DNA of 39,319 nt from an uncultured Mediterraneibacter sp. (GTDB lineage: Bacteria > Bacillota > Clostridia > Lachnospirales > Lachnospiraceae), in NCBI GenBank assembly GCA_944375765.1, contig CALWAR010000124.1:1-39319 (forward strand), given 5' to 3'. The translations under genes and the position numbers were made by a program. This document shows positions 14,945 to 24,114 of this stretch, in pieces (positions within the stretch are counted from its first letter, which is position 1; every line of letters begins with the position of its first letter). The notes under the pieces were generated by a model. The model made no database searches and was not told the origin of the DNA. It worked only from the letters and a program-made list of their open reading frames with translations.

Positions 14945-16686
14945 GCGGACAGAAGACTTTTGCAGTCCGGGGTGGAAAGTCCAGGCGCAGCGGCATCCGC
15001 ATCATGGGGCGGCTTATCGGGCTGGTGAAGCCCCTCCTCCCGGTCATGGTTCTCGCCATCGTGCTCGGGACTGTCGGATATCTGTGCGCCATCTTTCTTA
15101 CGATTCTTGCGGGATATGGTCTGATGCATATCCTGCTGGATCCGGTCATGGAAGCGCTGGGATCAGACCTTGACGCCGCCGGAGCCGGAATACTTCTGCG
15201 AATGGAACCGCAGACGCTGTTTATCACTCTGGTTGTGCTGGCGGTGATGCGGGGACTCCTGCATTATGGAGAACAGTACTGCAACCATTTCATTGCGTTT
15301 AAACTGCTGGCGATCATCCGGCACAAAGTATTTGCCGCACTCCGGAAGCTCTCTCCGGCTAAGCTGGAGGGCCGGGATAAGGGCAACCTGATCTCCGTCA
15401 TCACCTCGGATATCGAGCTCCTCGAAGTCTTTTACGCCCATACGATCTCGCCCATCGCTATCGCTGTGCTGACGTCCTTTGTGATGATCTTATTTCTCGG
15501 ACGGATCTCGCCTGCCGCTTCCATCCTCGCACTGACGGGATACCTTGCGGTCGGTGCGGCGATCCCGCTGTTCTTCGGGAGAAAGGGAGCGGATAAGGGG
15601 ATGGAATTCCGGAACGGGTTCGGTGATCTGAACAGCTTTATCCTTGACTCTCTGAGAGGTCTGGATGAGACGGTCCAGTACCGCCAGGGAGAGAAGAGAA
15701 AGGAAGAGATGGCGGAACGTTCGGATCGGCTTGGCGGAGTGCAGAAAGGGCTGAACCGGCTGGAAGCCTCCCAGAGATCGGTGACAAACCTGGTGATCCT
15801 TCTGTTCTCCTTTGCCATGTTGTTCCTGACGATTGCTCAGAAGCAGGGCGGAAATGTGGATCTTACGGGTATGCTTGTAGGGACTGTTGCCATGATGGGC
15901 TCTTTCGGTCCTGTGACCGCCCTGGCCAGCCTGTCCAATAATCTGAACCAGACGCTGGCAAGCGGTGAGCGCGTGCTGTCTATCCTTGAGGAAGAGCCGA
16001 AAGTAGTGGAAGTGACAGGGGCAGAGAGCGTTTCCTTTGCTGATGCAGAGGCGGACGATGTCGATTTCGCATATGAGGAGGAGCAGATCCTGAAAGATTA
16101 CTCTCTATATATCCCGAAAGGGAAAGTCGTCGGCATCCACGGCGCCAGCGGTTCCGGGAAATCTACCCTGCTGAAACTCCTGATGCGGTTCTGGGATGTA
16201 CAGGGCGGACAGATTAAGCTCTCGGGACGGGATGTGCGGGGGATCAATACCCTGGATCTGCGTGAGATGGAATCGTATGTGACTCAGGAGACAGTCCTGT
16301 TCCATGATTCCATCGCCAACAACATTGCCATAGGGAAAACTGATGCGTCCAGGGAAGAGATTATGGAGGCTGCAAAGAAAGCGTCCATCCACGACTTCAT
16401 CATGACGCTGCCGAAAGGATATGACACAGAAGTCGGAGAGCTGGGGGACACGTTATCCGGCGGAGAGAGGCAGAGGATCGGGATCGCCAGGGCGTTCCTG
16501 CATGACGCGCCTTTCATCCTGCTGGATGAGCCCACCAGTAATCTGGATTCACTGAACGAGGGAATCATTCTGAAGTCCCTGAAAGAAGGGAAAGGGGACA
16601 GGACCGTGCTGCTCGTATCCCACAGGAAATCGACAATGAATCTGGCGGACGTCGTGTATGAGATGAATAACGGGAGACTGTCATAG
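14941..16686 (+). CDS. ABC exporter half-transporter, CydC-like
   Basis: The 581-residue partner of the preceding gene, coupled by ATGA. Six membrane helices at about 30-315 precede an ATPase domain with Walker A GASGSGKST, signature LSGGERQRIGIARAF and Walker B FILLDEPTSNLD. Both members have canonical ATP-site residues, so neither site is obviously dead. The first 20 residues are basic. It ends the MarR-controlled operon; no clear terminator follows, and a new promoter begins at 16751. Confidence 0.8.
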   Translation: MSGQKTFAVRGGKSRRSGIRIMGRLIGLVKPLLPVMVLAIVLGTVGYLCAIFLTILAGYGLMHILLDPVMEALGSDLDAAGAGILLRMEPQTLFITLVVLAVMRGLLHYGEQYCNHFIAFKLLAIIRHKVFAALRKLSPAKLEGRDKGNLISVITSDIELLEVFYAHTISPIAIAVLTSFVMILFLGRISPAASILALTGYLAVGAAIPLFFGRKGADKGMEFRNGFGDLNSFILDSLRGLDETVQYRQGEKRKEEMAERSDRLGGVQKGLNRLEASQRSVTNLVILLFSFAMLFLTIAQKQGGNVDLTGMLVGTVAMMGSFGPVTALASLSNNLNQTLASGERVLSILEEEPKVVEVTGAESVSFADAEADDVDFAYEEEQILKDYSLYIPKGKVVGIHGASGSGKSTLLKLLMRFWDVQGGQIKLSGRDVRGINTLDLREMESYVTQETVLFHDSIANNIAIGKTDASREEIMEAAKKASIHDFIMTLPKGYDTEVGELGDTLSGGERQRIGIARAFLHDAPFILLDEPTSNLDSLNEGIILKSLKEGKGDRTVLLVSHRKSTMNLADVVYEMNNGRLS

Positions 16687-16750
16687 ACCAGAGAAAAGAA
16701 TCCTGAAAAAGAATCTTATAAACACGCCCGCCGCCGCGGTTATAAAAGAG

Positions 16751-16779
16751 TTGACATGCATTTTGGATGATTTTATAAT
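16751..16779 (+). promoter_or_regulatory. Consensus promoter of the acyltransferase gene
   Basis: TTGACA (16751-16756), exactly 17 nt, TATAAT (16774-16779): a full match to the housekeeping consensus. Its presence shows that a TTG start at 16751 is wrong. Confidence 0.9.
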
Positions 16780-16831
16780 GAACCCGTGCTTTACATCAAG
16801 TTTATACAACAAAAGATTGTTCGGGGTTATT

Positions 16832-17914
16832 ATGAAAGTAAAAAGGATAGAATATTTAGATTTTATAAAAGCAATTTCAATTATGCTGGTGGTGTTTTGC
16901 CATAAAGTGGCCTTATCAGACGAGTCCATTTTGGGAAATATCATGATGGCGGTCGCGTGGGCGGCGGTTCCCAACTTTTTCTTTGTCACAGGAGGGGTGA
17001 TGCACCAGGCAAAGGCGCTGGACTGGAAAAAGCATATCCATAAAATACTGCATGCATATATGATCCTGTGTATCTGGAAAGTGATATATTTGGTATTTTT
17101 CTCGCTTGTCAGAGATATCTCTTATTCCAGGGTTGAGCTGGTGCAGTATATTTTCCTGTCCGGGGAGATCAAAAGCGTAGAAACAAATATGATGTGGTTT
17201 ATGTATGCGTACATAGCCGTGCTGATATTTTTCCCGGTCAGTTATTATCTTTTTAAAGGCGGAAAAGAGGGGAAGAGGATCCTTGGCTTCGTCCTGGTTA
17301 TCTTATTTGTATACAGCTTTTTGGAATCGGCTGTCAATTTCTTTCTGGCAAACCTGTCTGCGCTGACAGGGCGGAATCTGCTGGAGATATCGATATCCAG
17401 ATTCGTTCCCTTCGGCGGATATTCCAATATGGTCTTTTTCTTCATCTCAGGGGCGTTTTTGTTTCAGTATCGGGATAAGATAAACGGCTATATCGAAGAA
17501 AAAGCGTGGAGAAAGTGGATCCCGCTCCTGTCATTTGCAGCAGGTACGGCAGGACTTATATTTATAAAATACTGTGAGACAGGTCTTATCAGATGGGGCG
17601 GAACTTATATAAGAGACGGGTACGGCAGAGTTTCTACTGTCCTGATCGCATTTGGACTCTATTTTATCTTACAGAGCCGGAAGATCGGGAAAGCCGGCCA
17701 TTTTCTTGCTAAATATGTGGGTACGGCAACGATGGGAATCTATTTCATACACAGACCGATCCTTGTATTGTTTGAAAAATATTTCCAGAATTACTATGAG
17801 GCATATGGTTCTTTTGGGCTGAACGTGTTAAAAACAGTCGCGGCAGTTGTGATCTGTGTCCCGGTCGTTATGTTTATCAGGAGAATACCGGCGGTCAGAG
17901 AACTTGTGAAGTGA
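16832..17914 (+). CDS. Membrane acyltransferase (acyltransferase 3 family)
   Basis: The 360-residue protein has about ten hydrophobic helices. It carries the opening typical of O-acyltransferases of this family: RIEYLDFIKAISIMLVVFCHK (residues 4-24), with the His of CHK as probable catalytic residue. Such proteins acetylate or succinylate surface sugars or lipids from the inner side of the membrane. There is no glycan cluster around it, so the acceptor is unknown. The start at 16832 has a weak CGGGG site upstream and is about 50 nt below a consensus promoter; codon use is more AT-rich than in its neighbours, which may indicate transfer. Confidence 0.82.
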   Translation: MKVKRIEYLDFIKAISIMLVVFCHKVALSDESILGNIMMAVAWAAVPNFFFVTGGVMHQAKALDWKKHIHKILHAYMILCIWKVIYLVFFSLVRDISYSRVELVQYIFLSGEIKSVETNMMWFMYAYIAVLIFFPVSYYLFKGGKEGKRILGFVLVILFVYSFLESAVNFFLANLSALTGRNLLEISISRFVPFGGYSNMVFFFISGAFLFQYRDKINGYIEEKAWRKWIPLLSFAAGTAGLIFIKYCETGLIRWGGTYIRDGYGRVSTVLIAFGLYFILQSRKIGKAGHFLAKYVGTATMGIYFIHRPILVLFEKYFQNYYEAYGSFGLNVLKTVAAVVICVPVVMFIRRIPAVRELVK

Positions 17915-17941
17915 GTATGTTTCTTTACCAGAGAAAAGTCA

Positions 17942-17976
17942 GTTATAGATTCATCCTATAACCGGGTATTTTTTTT
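17942..17976 (+). terminator. Possible terminator after the acyltransferase
   Basis: A 7-bp stem GTTATAG/CTATAAC is followed, after seven bases, by eight T. The stem is AT-rich and the T run is displaced, so the call is tentative. Confidence 0.4.
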
Positions 17977-17981
17977 GTGTA

Positions 17982-18011
17982 TTGGCAGGAGAATATATGT
18001 TGTGATAGGAT
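17982..18011 (+). promoter_or_regulatory. Possible metY promoter
   Basis: TTGGCA (17982-17987), 18 nt, TAGGAT (18006-18011) with TG one base before the -10. I looked for a SAM riboswitch or Cys/Met T-box in the 100-nt leader and saw none. Confidence 0.4.
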
Positions 18012-18089
18012 AAATGCATCAACTGAAAGAACTACAATACACCGATATCCGTTTTGATATACGATCGGACGAAATTGGAGGAGACTGTT

Positions 18090-19394
18090 ATGGCAGACAT
18101 CAGAAATTCACAGAACTGGAGCTTTGAGACAAAACAGGTACACATCGGGCAGGAGCAGCCGGATCCGGCGACAGGAGCAAGGGCGGTCCCGATCTATGCA
18201 TCGGCGTCCTTTGTGTTTGATGACTGTCAGCACGCGGCGGACCGTTTTGCTCTGAAAGATGCGGGCAACATATACGGCAGGCTGACCAACCCGACAGAGG
18301 ATGTATTTGAAAAGAGGATCGCTGCTCTGGAGGGCGGTACGGCTGCCCTTGCAACGGCATCAGGAGCAGCGGCTGTCACCTATACATTCCAGGCGCTGGC
18401 AAAGGCCGGGGAGCACATCGTAGCCTCTAAGACTATATATGGAGGCACGTACAATCTTCTGGCTCATACGCTGCCTCTTACAAGCGGGATTACGACAACA
18501 TTTGTAGATCCGGAAGCAGAAGGGGCATTTGAGACGGCGATCAGGGAAAATACAAAAGCGATCTTCGTGGAGACGCTGGGCAATCCGAATTCCAATGTGG
18601 CGGATCTGGAAACACTTGCAGAGATCGCACATAAACACTCGATCCCTCTCGTCGTGGATTCCACATTCGCCACGCCGTATCTGGCGAGACCGATCGAGTA
18701 TGGAGCGGATATCGTTGTGCATTCCGCGACAAAGTTCATCGGCGGTCACGGCACAGCGCTGGGCGGGGCGATCATTGACAGCGGGAAGTTTGACTGGAAA
18801 GGTTCGGGAAAATATCCGTGGATCTCGGAGCCCAATCCGAGTTATCACGGGGCTGCCTTTACAGAAGCTGCGCCGGGGGCTGCTTTTGCCACATATATCC
18901 GCGCAGTCCTGCTGAGGGATACAGGAGCCACACTCTCCCCGTTCCACGCGTTCCTTTTACTGCAGGGACTGGAGACGCTCTCTCTTAGGGTGGAACGCCA
19001 TGTGGAGAATGCCCTGAAGATCGTAAAATACCTGGCGGCGCATCCTCAGGTTGAGGCGGTGCATCACCCGTCCCTTGAAAGCGAATCGACGCATGCGCTG
19101 TATAAAAAGTATTTTCCGCAGGGCGGAGGTTCCATCTTTACCTTTGAGCTCAAAGGCGACGCAAGGACAGCGAAGAAATTTATCGATAATCTGCCGATCT
19201 TTTCACTGCTGGCAAATGTGGCGGATGTGAAATCTCTCGTGATCCATCCGGCTACAACGACTCATAGTCAGTGCACGGCAGCAGAATTGGAAGAGCAGGG
19301 CATCAAACCAAATACGATCCGCCTGTCTGTCGGGATTGAAAAAGCGCAGGATCTGATCGCGGCGCTTGACACAGCGTTTGCCTCAGTGCAGTGA
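18090..19394 (+). CDS. metY: O-acetylhomoserine sulfhydrylase
   Basis: A cytoplasmic PLP enzyme that makes homocysteine (or methionine with methanethiol) from O-acetylhomoserine and sulfide. The 434 residues match MetY length. Motifs include YGRLTNPT in the cofactor-binding loop, SKTIYGGTYNLL, VDSTFATPYL, the PLP lysine Lys215 in HSATKFIGGHG, and the C-terminal RLSVGIE. The start at 18090 has GGAGGA 9 nt upstream. It is 104 bp before cysK and on the same strand, so the pair assimilates sulfide into both homocysteine and cysteine. Confidence 0.93.
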   Translation: MADIRNSQNWSFETKQVHIGQEQPDPATGARAVPIYASASFVFDDCQHAADRFALKDAGNIYGRLTNPTEDVFEKRIAALEGGTAALATASGAAAVTYTFQALAKAGEHIVASKTIYGGTYNLLAHTLPLTSGITTTFVDPEAEGAFETAIRENTKAIFVETLGNPNSNVADLETLAEIAHKHSIPLVVDSTFATPYLARPIEYGADIVVHSATKFIGGHGTALGGAIIDSGKFDWKGSGKYPWISEPNPSYHGAAFTEAAPGAAFATYIRAVLLRDTGATLSPFHAFLLLQGLETLSLRVERHVENALKIVKYLAAHPQVEAVHHPSLESESTHALYKKYFPQGGGSIFTFELKGDARTAKKFIDNLPIFSLLANVADVKSLVIHPATTTHSQCTAAELEEQGIKPNTIRLSVGIEKAQDLIAALDTAFASVQ

Positions 19395-19498
19395 TGGGCC
19401 TCAGAAAGCAGTACTCACAGGCAGGATACGGATCCGGGCAGTGAAAATCTGCGTGTAAACTTACAATTATATTTATATTTTGGAAGGAGAAAGAAAAG

Positions 19499-20431
19499 AT
19501 GACTAATTACAAGAGAACACTCGACCTTATCGGAAACACCCCTCTGGTGGAAGTGACAAATATTGAGAAGGAAAAGGATCTGAAAACAACGTTCCTTATC
19601 AAACTTGAATACTTCAATCCGGGCGGAAGCGTAAAAGACCGTATCGCGAAAGCGATGATCGAAGACGCGGAAAGCCGGGGAGTTTTAAAAGAAGGCACTG
19701 TTATCATTGAGCCTACATCCGGAAATACAGGGATCGGGCTCGCGGCAATAGCGGCGGCGAAAGGATACAGGATCATCCTGACCATGCCGGAGACTATGAG
19801 CGTGGAGCGAAGAAATATCTTAAAAGCATACGGCGCGGAACTGGTGCTGACGGACGGTGCGAAAGGCATGAAAGGCGCTATCGCCAGAGCACAGGAGCTG
19901 GCTGCGGAGATCCCGGACAGTTTTATTCCCGGACAGTTTGAGAATCCGGCGAACCCGGCGGCGCACAGAGCGGCTACGGGTCCGGAGATCTGGCGTGATA
20001 CGGACGGGAAGATCGATATCTTTGTGGCCGGCGTCGGAACCGGCGGAACGATCACGGGAGTCGGGGAATACTTAAAAGAACAGAATCCGGATATAAATAT
20101 CGTAGCTGTGGAGCCGGCTGCCTCACCGGTACTCTCCGAGGGGACAGCAGGAAAGCATAAGATCCAGGGGATTGGAGCGGGGTTTGTGCCGGAGATCCTG
20201 AACACATCTGTATATGATGAAGTGATCAAGGTGTCTGATGAAGATGCATTTGCCGCTGCAAGGTATCTGGCGCAGAGGGAAGGGATCCTGACGGGAATAT
20301 CTTCCGGGGCTGCTCTGCATGCAGCGCTCAAAGTGGCGGAAAGACCTGAGAACAGAGGGAAAACAATCGTGGCGCTGCTGCCGGATTCGGGCGACCGGTA
20401 TTACTCCACGCCGCTGTTTACAGAGGCTTAA
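19499..20431 (+). CDS. cysK: Cysteine synthase A
   Basis: O-acetylserine (thiol)-lyase, forming cysteine from O-acetylserine and sulfide with PLP. The 310-residue protein has the PLP lysine at 46 in GGSVKDR, the substrate loop [11 protein letters not shown], the phosphate-binding glycine loop [12 protein letters not shown] and the late serine motif GISSGAA. It starts with [18 protein letters not shown], normal for the family, after GGAAGGAG. It follows metY with about 100 bp between; a separate promoter in the AT-rich gap is possible but not clear. Confidence 0.94.
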   Translation: MTNYKRTLDLIGNTPLVEVTNIEKEKDLKTTFLIKLEYFNPGGSVKDRIAKAMIEDAESRGVLKEGTVIIEPTSGNTGIGLAAIAAAKGYRIILTMPETMSVERRNILKAYGAELVLTDGAKGMKGAIARAQELAAEIPDSFIPGQFENPANPAAHRAATGPEIWRDTDGKIDIFVAGVGTGGTITGVGEYLKEQNPDINIVAVEPAASPVLSEGTAGKHKIQGIGAGFVPEILNTSVYDEVIKVSDEDAFAAARYLAQREGILTGISSGAALHAALKVAERPENRGKTIVALLPDSGDRYYSTPLFTEA

Positions 20432-20484
20432 AAGCAGCCGCGTAAGAATTTGACGAATACGGGCTGGAGGACATAGAGGAGAAA

Positions 20485-20529
20485 CGGGCGGCAAGGTCGG
20501 ATCTTTGGGGGATCCGGCCTTGCCGCCCG
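20485..20529. terminator. Strong stem-loop between cysK and the convergent isomerase gene
   Basis: CGGGCGGCAAGG and CCTTGCCGCCCG pair perfectly, continued by CGGATC/GATCCG after one mismatch. No T run follows on either side, so termination would rely on the stem alone. Confidence 0.6.
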
Positions 20530-20569
20530 CTCGACAGATGGCGCTTTGTGTCTGCGGTTTTAGAGAAGA

Positions 20570-21016
20570 TCAGCGATGCGCCTGTTCAAGTTCCATGATC
20601 CTGTCAACTTTTGGCGCAGAACCTCCTCCTGCGAATTCGCAGTCAAGCCATATATCTACAAGACATTTTGCCAGTTCAACACCTACCACTCTTTCACCCA
20701 GGCACATGATCTGAGCATTATTGCTTTTTCTTGAACGCTCGGCAGAGAACGGATCATGACATACCGCCGCCCGTACTCCCGGGACTTTATTAGCGCAGAT
20801 CGCCATTCCGATCCCTGTGCCGCAAAGCAGGATCCCCCGCTCATAATTCCCGGCGGCGATCTGATCCGCTACTTTATAAGCGACATCCGGATAGAGGACG
20901 ACTTCGCCTTTTGCCGCGCCAAAATCATCCACTTCGTATCCTTTTTCTCTCAGATGGTCAATGATTACCATTTTCAGCGTATAAGCCGCCTCGTCACAAC
21001 CAATGATTAAACGCAT
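20570..21016 (-). CDS. RpiB/LacAB-family sugar-phosphate isomerase
   Basis: The family interconverts aldose and ketose phosphates. The 148-residue protein has the RpiB framework: MRLIIGCDEA at the start, GILLCGTGIGMAICANK with the catalytic Cys65 and Thr67, AVCHDPFSAERSR and LGERVVG. Two positions differ from ordinary ribose-5-phosphate isomerase B. The DH pair near residue 9 is Asp8-Glu9. The His of the REHNN segment, which opens the sugar ring in E. coli RpiB, is Ser98 in RKSNN. Loss of that His suits a substrate that does not form a ring, such as a tetrulose 4-phosphate. Last gene of a four-gene operon with a dehydrogenase, dhaK and dhaL. Specific substrate is inferred. Confidence 0.85.
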   Translation of the reverse strand: MRLIIGCDEAAYTLKMVIIDHLREKGYEVDDFGAAKGEVVLYPDVAYKVADQIAAGNYERGILLCGTGIGMAICANKVPGVRAAVCHDPFSAERSRKSNNAQIMCLGERVVGVELAKCLVDIWLDCEFAGGGSAPKVDRIMELEQAHR

Positions 21017-21049
21017 AAGTATGACCCTCGCTTTCTGTTGTTTGAAATA

Positions 21050-21697
21050 TCAGGAGTCTCCCAGCAACTCCATAATGCCGTCGGCCATTGCTTCCAGGAT
21101 GATGCAGCAGGACGTGGCGCCGGCATCCAGAACACCTCTTGAGCGTTCCCCTAATCTGCTCGATCTGCCGAATCTGGCCACCATATCTTTGGTGGAGTCC
21201 CGGCCTGCCCGGGCAGCCTCTTTCATATCGAGCAGAGCTGCTTTAAAATCTTTCCCCTCAGCGGCGGAACTTTTTAAACTGTCTACCGCCGGACTCAACG
21301 TGTCTACAAGGGTTTTGTCGCCTGTCTTTGCCTCTACGATCTCCTGCAGCCCGGCAAGGCCGGCCTCCAGCATATTTCCAAGGTCTTCCAGAGAAATATC
21401 CTCCAGGTCTTCGCCTGCAGACGCTGTGTCCATTAAAACCGTTCCGTAGATCGGCCCCATGGATCCGCCGATCTCTGAGAAAAGGATAGTACCCAGCTCA
21501 TCCAAACCCTCTGTGAATCCGAAATCTCTGTCTTTGAAACGATCCTCGAACAAAGTGAATCCTTTATTCATATTCATCCCATGATCCCCGTCTCCGATCA
21601 GCCCGTCCACTTCGCCAAGATAAGCTTTATTATCCTGGATGCCTTTTACCATTTTCAACAATACTGATTTTCCCTCTGCATTTTTAAATGTTGACAT
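21050..21697 (-). CDS. dhaL: Dihydroxyacetone kinase family, nucleotide-binding subunit DhaL
   Basis: DhaL carries ADP or ATP and passes phosphate to the ketose bound in DhaK. The 215-residue all-helical protein shows DGDHGMNMNKG (about 36-46), with the aspartates that hold the Mg-nucleotide, then GGSMGPIYGT (about 77-86) and a late DAGATSC. GGAGGG precedes the ATG. No DhaM phosphotransferase gene lies in the window. Either DhaM is elsewhere or this pair uses ATP directly, as single-chain kinases of the family do. Coupled with dhaK 31 bp upstream. Confidence 0.85.
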   Translation of the reverse strand: MSTFKNAEGKSVLLKMVKGIQDNKAYLGEVDGLIGDGDHGMNMNKGFTLFEDRFKDRDFGFTEGLDELGTILFSEIGGSMGPIYGTVLMDTASAGEDLEDISLEDLGNMLEAGLAGLQEIVEAKTGDKTLVDTLSPAVDSLKSSAAEGKDFKAALLDMKEAARAGRDSTKDMVARFGRSSRLGERSRGVLDAGATSCCIILEAMADGIMELLGDS

Positions 21698-21728
21698 ACC
21701 AAGCCCTCCGTATAAACTTATTGATCCG

Positions 21729-22724
21729 TCAAAACTGTTTCATCCCCATTGTGTTTACGGGCATGTCGATCAGTTCTTTTAATTCTTCATCAACTTTCAT
21801 AATGGTAAGCGTAGCCCCCATCATATCCAGAGACGTAAAGTAGTTTCCGACATACGGCCTGTGGATACTGATACCTTTCCCGGCAAGGATTTTTTCGATT
21901 TCATTGTATAATACATAAAGCTCCATTACCGGTGTTGCGCCAAGGCCGGATACCAGTGCCACTACCTCATCACCGGCTTTAAAGGGAAGATCGGGCACTA
22001 CGATGTTCACCATTCGCTGAGCCATCTGTGCAGCCGTTTCTAATTTACATACTTCAATCCCCGGTTCGCCATGATGTCCGATCCCGACTTCCATAGTTCC
22101 GTCTTCGATTTCAAAATTAGGGTGTCCGACTGCCGGAAGAGTACAGGGGGATAATCCGATCCCGACGCTTCTGGTATTGTCGATCGCTTTCTGCGCAGCC
22201 GCGACGACCTCTTCCAGATTTCCGCCCATAGCTGCCTTTGCGCCTCCTGCTTTCCACATCAGTATCTCTCCGGCAACGCCGCGGCGTTTTTCGCGCTGGT
22301 CTTTCGGAGCTGAGGCAACATCATCGTTGGCAACAACAGTTTTTACAGTGATTCCCTGCTTTTTTGCCATCTTCACTGCCATCTTTACGTTCATATTATC
22401 GCCGGAATAATTCCCGTAGAGGCAGGCAACGCCTTTTCCCTGATCCGATACCTTAAAAGCATCCAGGAATGCGGCCGCTGTCGGGGAAGAGCAGATCTCT
22501 CCGACCGCCGCTGCGTCGCACATGTTCTTGCCCACATATCCGATAAATGCCGGTTTATGTCCGGAACCTCCTCCCGTTACGACGCCGACTTTGTCCGTTT
22601 TGATATTTTTCGCTTTTACTACTCTCTGGTTATCTGTTGATTCCACGATATCACTGTGAGTTTTTAAAAAGCCCTTTAGCATCTCGTCGACAATATAATC
22701 CGGATCGTTCAAAATTCTCTGCAT
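21729..22724 (-). CDS. dhaK: Dihydroxyacetone kinase family, substrate-binding subunit DhaK
   Basis: DhaK binds a small ketose as a covalent hemiaminal on a histidine. The 331-residue protein keeps His56 (GGGSGHKP), Asp109 (GNYSGDN) and His218 (GIGHHGEPG), which fall at the same numbers as in E. coli DhaK. The segment after His56 reads KPAFIGYVG where E. coli has EPLH, so the pocket differs. Related kinases act on dihydroxyacetone or on erythrulose. With the polyol dehydrogenase upstream and the RpiB-like isomerase downstream, erythrulose is the more attractive candidate; this is inference. Confidence 0.87.
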   Translation of the reverse strand: MQRILNDPDYIVDEMLKGFLKTHSDIVESTDNQRVVKAKNIKTDKVGVVTGGGSGHKPAFIGYVGKNMCDAAAVGEICSSPTAAAFLDAFKVSDQGKGVACLYGNYSGDNMNVKMAVKMAKKQGITVKTVVANDDVASAPKDQREKRRGVAGEILMWKAGGAKAAMGGNLEEVVAAAQKAIDNTRSVGIGLSPCTLPAVGHPNFEIEDGTMEVGIGHHGEPGIEVCKLETAAQMAQRMVNIVVPDLPFKAGDEVVALVSGLGATPVMELYVLYNEIEKILAGKGISIHRPYVGNYFTSLDMMGATLTIMKVDEELKELIDMPVNTMGMKQF

Positions 22725-22742
22725 GACATCTCCTCCTCTTTA

Positions 22743-23828
22743 TCACATTCCTGGTACTAAGACGACTTTCAGCGCGCCGTCTTTTCCTGTTTTGGCTGTC
22801 TCAAATGCCTCTTCCCAGTTTTCCAGCGAGAACTTGTCTGATACGACGCCGTCTGTTGGGAGTTTGCCGTTTCCGATCCATTCGATCACGGTATCATAAC
22901 AGTAAGGGCTCAGGTGAACCCCCAGAAGGTCCAGTTCTTTGCGGTCTGAAATAATACTCCAGTCAACTGTTACAGGAGCGCCGAATACAGAAAATTCTAC
23001 AAAACGCCCCATTTTTCTGATGCAGTCCAATCCCTGCTGAACGCTGGACGGATGGCCGCTGGCTTCGATGTAAATATCACATCCGTATCCGCCTGTCATC
23101 TCTTTGATCTTAGCGACGGCGTCTTCTTTTCCGGGATTCACGACAATATCCGCTCCGAACTTTTTCGCTTTTTCCAGGCGGGCGTCATTCATATCCAGTA
23201 CAATGAGATATTTAGGGTTTGCCTGACGGATAGCTCCTACCATTCCGAGTCCCAGAGTACCTACGCCGGATAACACAACAACATCTGTCGTTGTTATCTG
23301 AGCGCGTTCAACACAGTGGAAAGAGCAGGCGTATGGCTCGATCAGCGCTGCTTTTTCAACAGGCATATCTGCAGGGACCATATGGGGAATCGCTTCTTTC
23401 GTCAGCTTTACATACTCGGCCATCCCGCCGTTGACATTATTCTGGAAGCCGAACAGGTCATGCTTTTCGCACATCCAGTAGCGTCCGGTCTTGCAAAACA
23501 TACATTCACCGCAGGGAACGATCTGCTCCGGGCAAATACGGTCGCCCACTTTCCAGTTTCCCTTTACATTGGGGCCGATCTCGACAACAGTACCTACAAA
23601 CTCATGTCCCGGGATCATGGGAGCCTTAATGTATTTGGGCTGTCCGTCCAGCCCCCAGAAGCTGGCGGCGCCTGCAAATGATTTTGTGTCTCCGGCGCAT
23701 ATGCCGCAGGCTTCTACTTTAAGGACCATCTCTCCCTCACCGGCGCTGGGTGTGTCGACCATCTCAAATCTGTAATCCCCCGGCGCATATGCTACGACCG
23801 CTTTCATTTTTTCTGGTAATCTGCTCAT
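22743..23828 (-). CDS. Zinc-dependent polyol (alcohol) dehydrogenase
   Basis: A medium-chain dehydrogenase of 361 residues, oxidising a polyol hydroxyl with NAD(P). The catalytic zinc ligands are in CGICAGDTK (near residue 43) and GHE (about 72-74). The structural zinc motif is CGECMFCKTGRYWMC (about 105-119), and the Rossmann loop is GVGTLGLGM (about 188-196). The start at 23828 is set by GAGGAGG 7-8 nt upstream; a longer frame to 23915 would overlap the promoter. ICAGDTKSFAGA and the PEQIVPCGEC stretch resemble, from memory, the erythritol/L-threitol dehydrogenase EltD of mycobacteria. First gene of the operon with dhaK, dhaL and the isomerase. Confidence 0.85.
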   Translation of the reverse strand: MSRLPEKMKAVVAYAPGDYRFEMVDTPSAGEGEMVLKVEACGICAGDTKSFAGAASFWGLDGQPKYIKAPMIPGHEFVGTVVEIGPNVKGNWKVGDRICPEQIVPCGECMFCKTGRYWMCEKHDLFGFQNNVNGGMAEYVKLTKEAIPHMVPADMPVEKAALIEPYACSFHCVERAQITTTDVVVLSGVGTLGLGMVGAIRQANPKYLIVLDMNDARLEKAKKFGADIVVNPGKEDAVAKIKEMTGGYGCDIYIEASGHPSSVQQGLDCIRKMGRFVEFSVFGAPVTVDWSIISDRKELDLLGVHLSPYCYDTVIEWIGNGKLPTDGVVSDKFSLENWEEAFETAKTGKDGALKVVLVPGM

Positions 23829-23885
23829 GCTTTTAACCTCCTCATAGTTTCTTTTTGCTTTACTTAAGTTATATAATTTTACATA

Positions 23886-23915
23886 AGAATACAGCTTGTG
23901 GATATCGCGTGTCAA
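23886..23915 (-). promoter_or_regulatory. Promoter of the dehydrogenase-dhaKL-isomerase operon
   Basis: Minus strand TTGACA (23910-23915), 18 nt, TATTCT (23886-23891), about 60 nt above the ATG at 23828. Confidence 0.7.
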
Positions 23916-24114
23916 TTAACAAATGCTCACAAAAAATAAAGGGAATATTTGGCTAAAATAACGAAAAACAGGGGGATGGGCGAGAACAGGGGGTTTGCAT
24001 ATAATAAGGAAGATATGTGATAAAAACGATACCGCTGATGTGCGGGAGTTCTCTTTTGTTACATTGCGTCTGTGTTTGATACATTCCTCCCTGCTGATTA
24101 AAAGTATGAGAAAC

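Noticed and set aside
17915-18089. SAM riboswitch before metY
   Set aside because: No SAM-I core motifs or kink-turn pattern could be found in the short leader.
23892-23912. cre (CcpA) site near TGGATATCGCGTGTCA
   Set aside because: The spacing between TG and CG is one base too long for the consensus.
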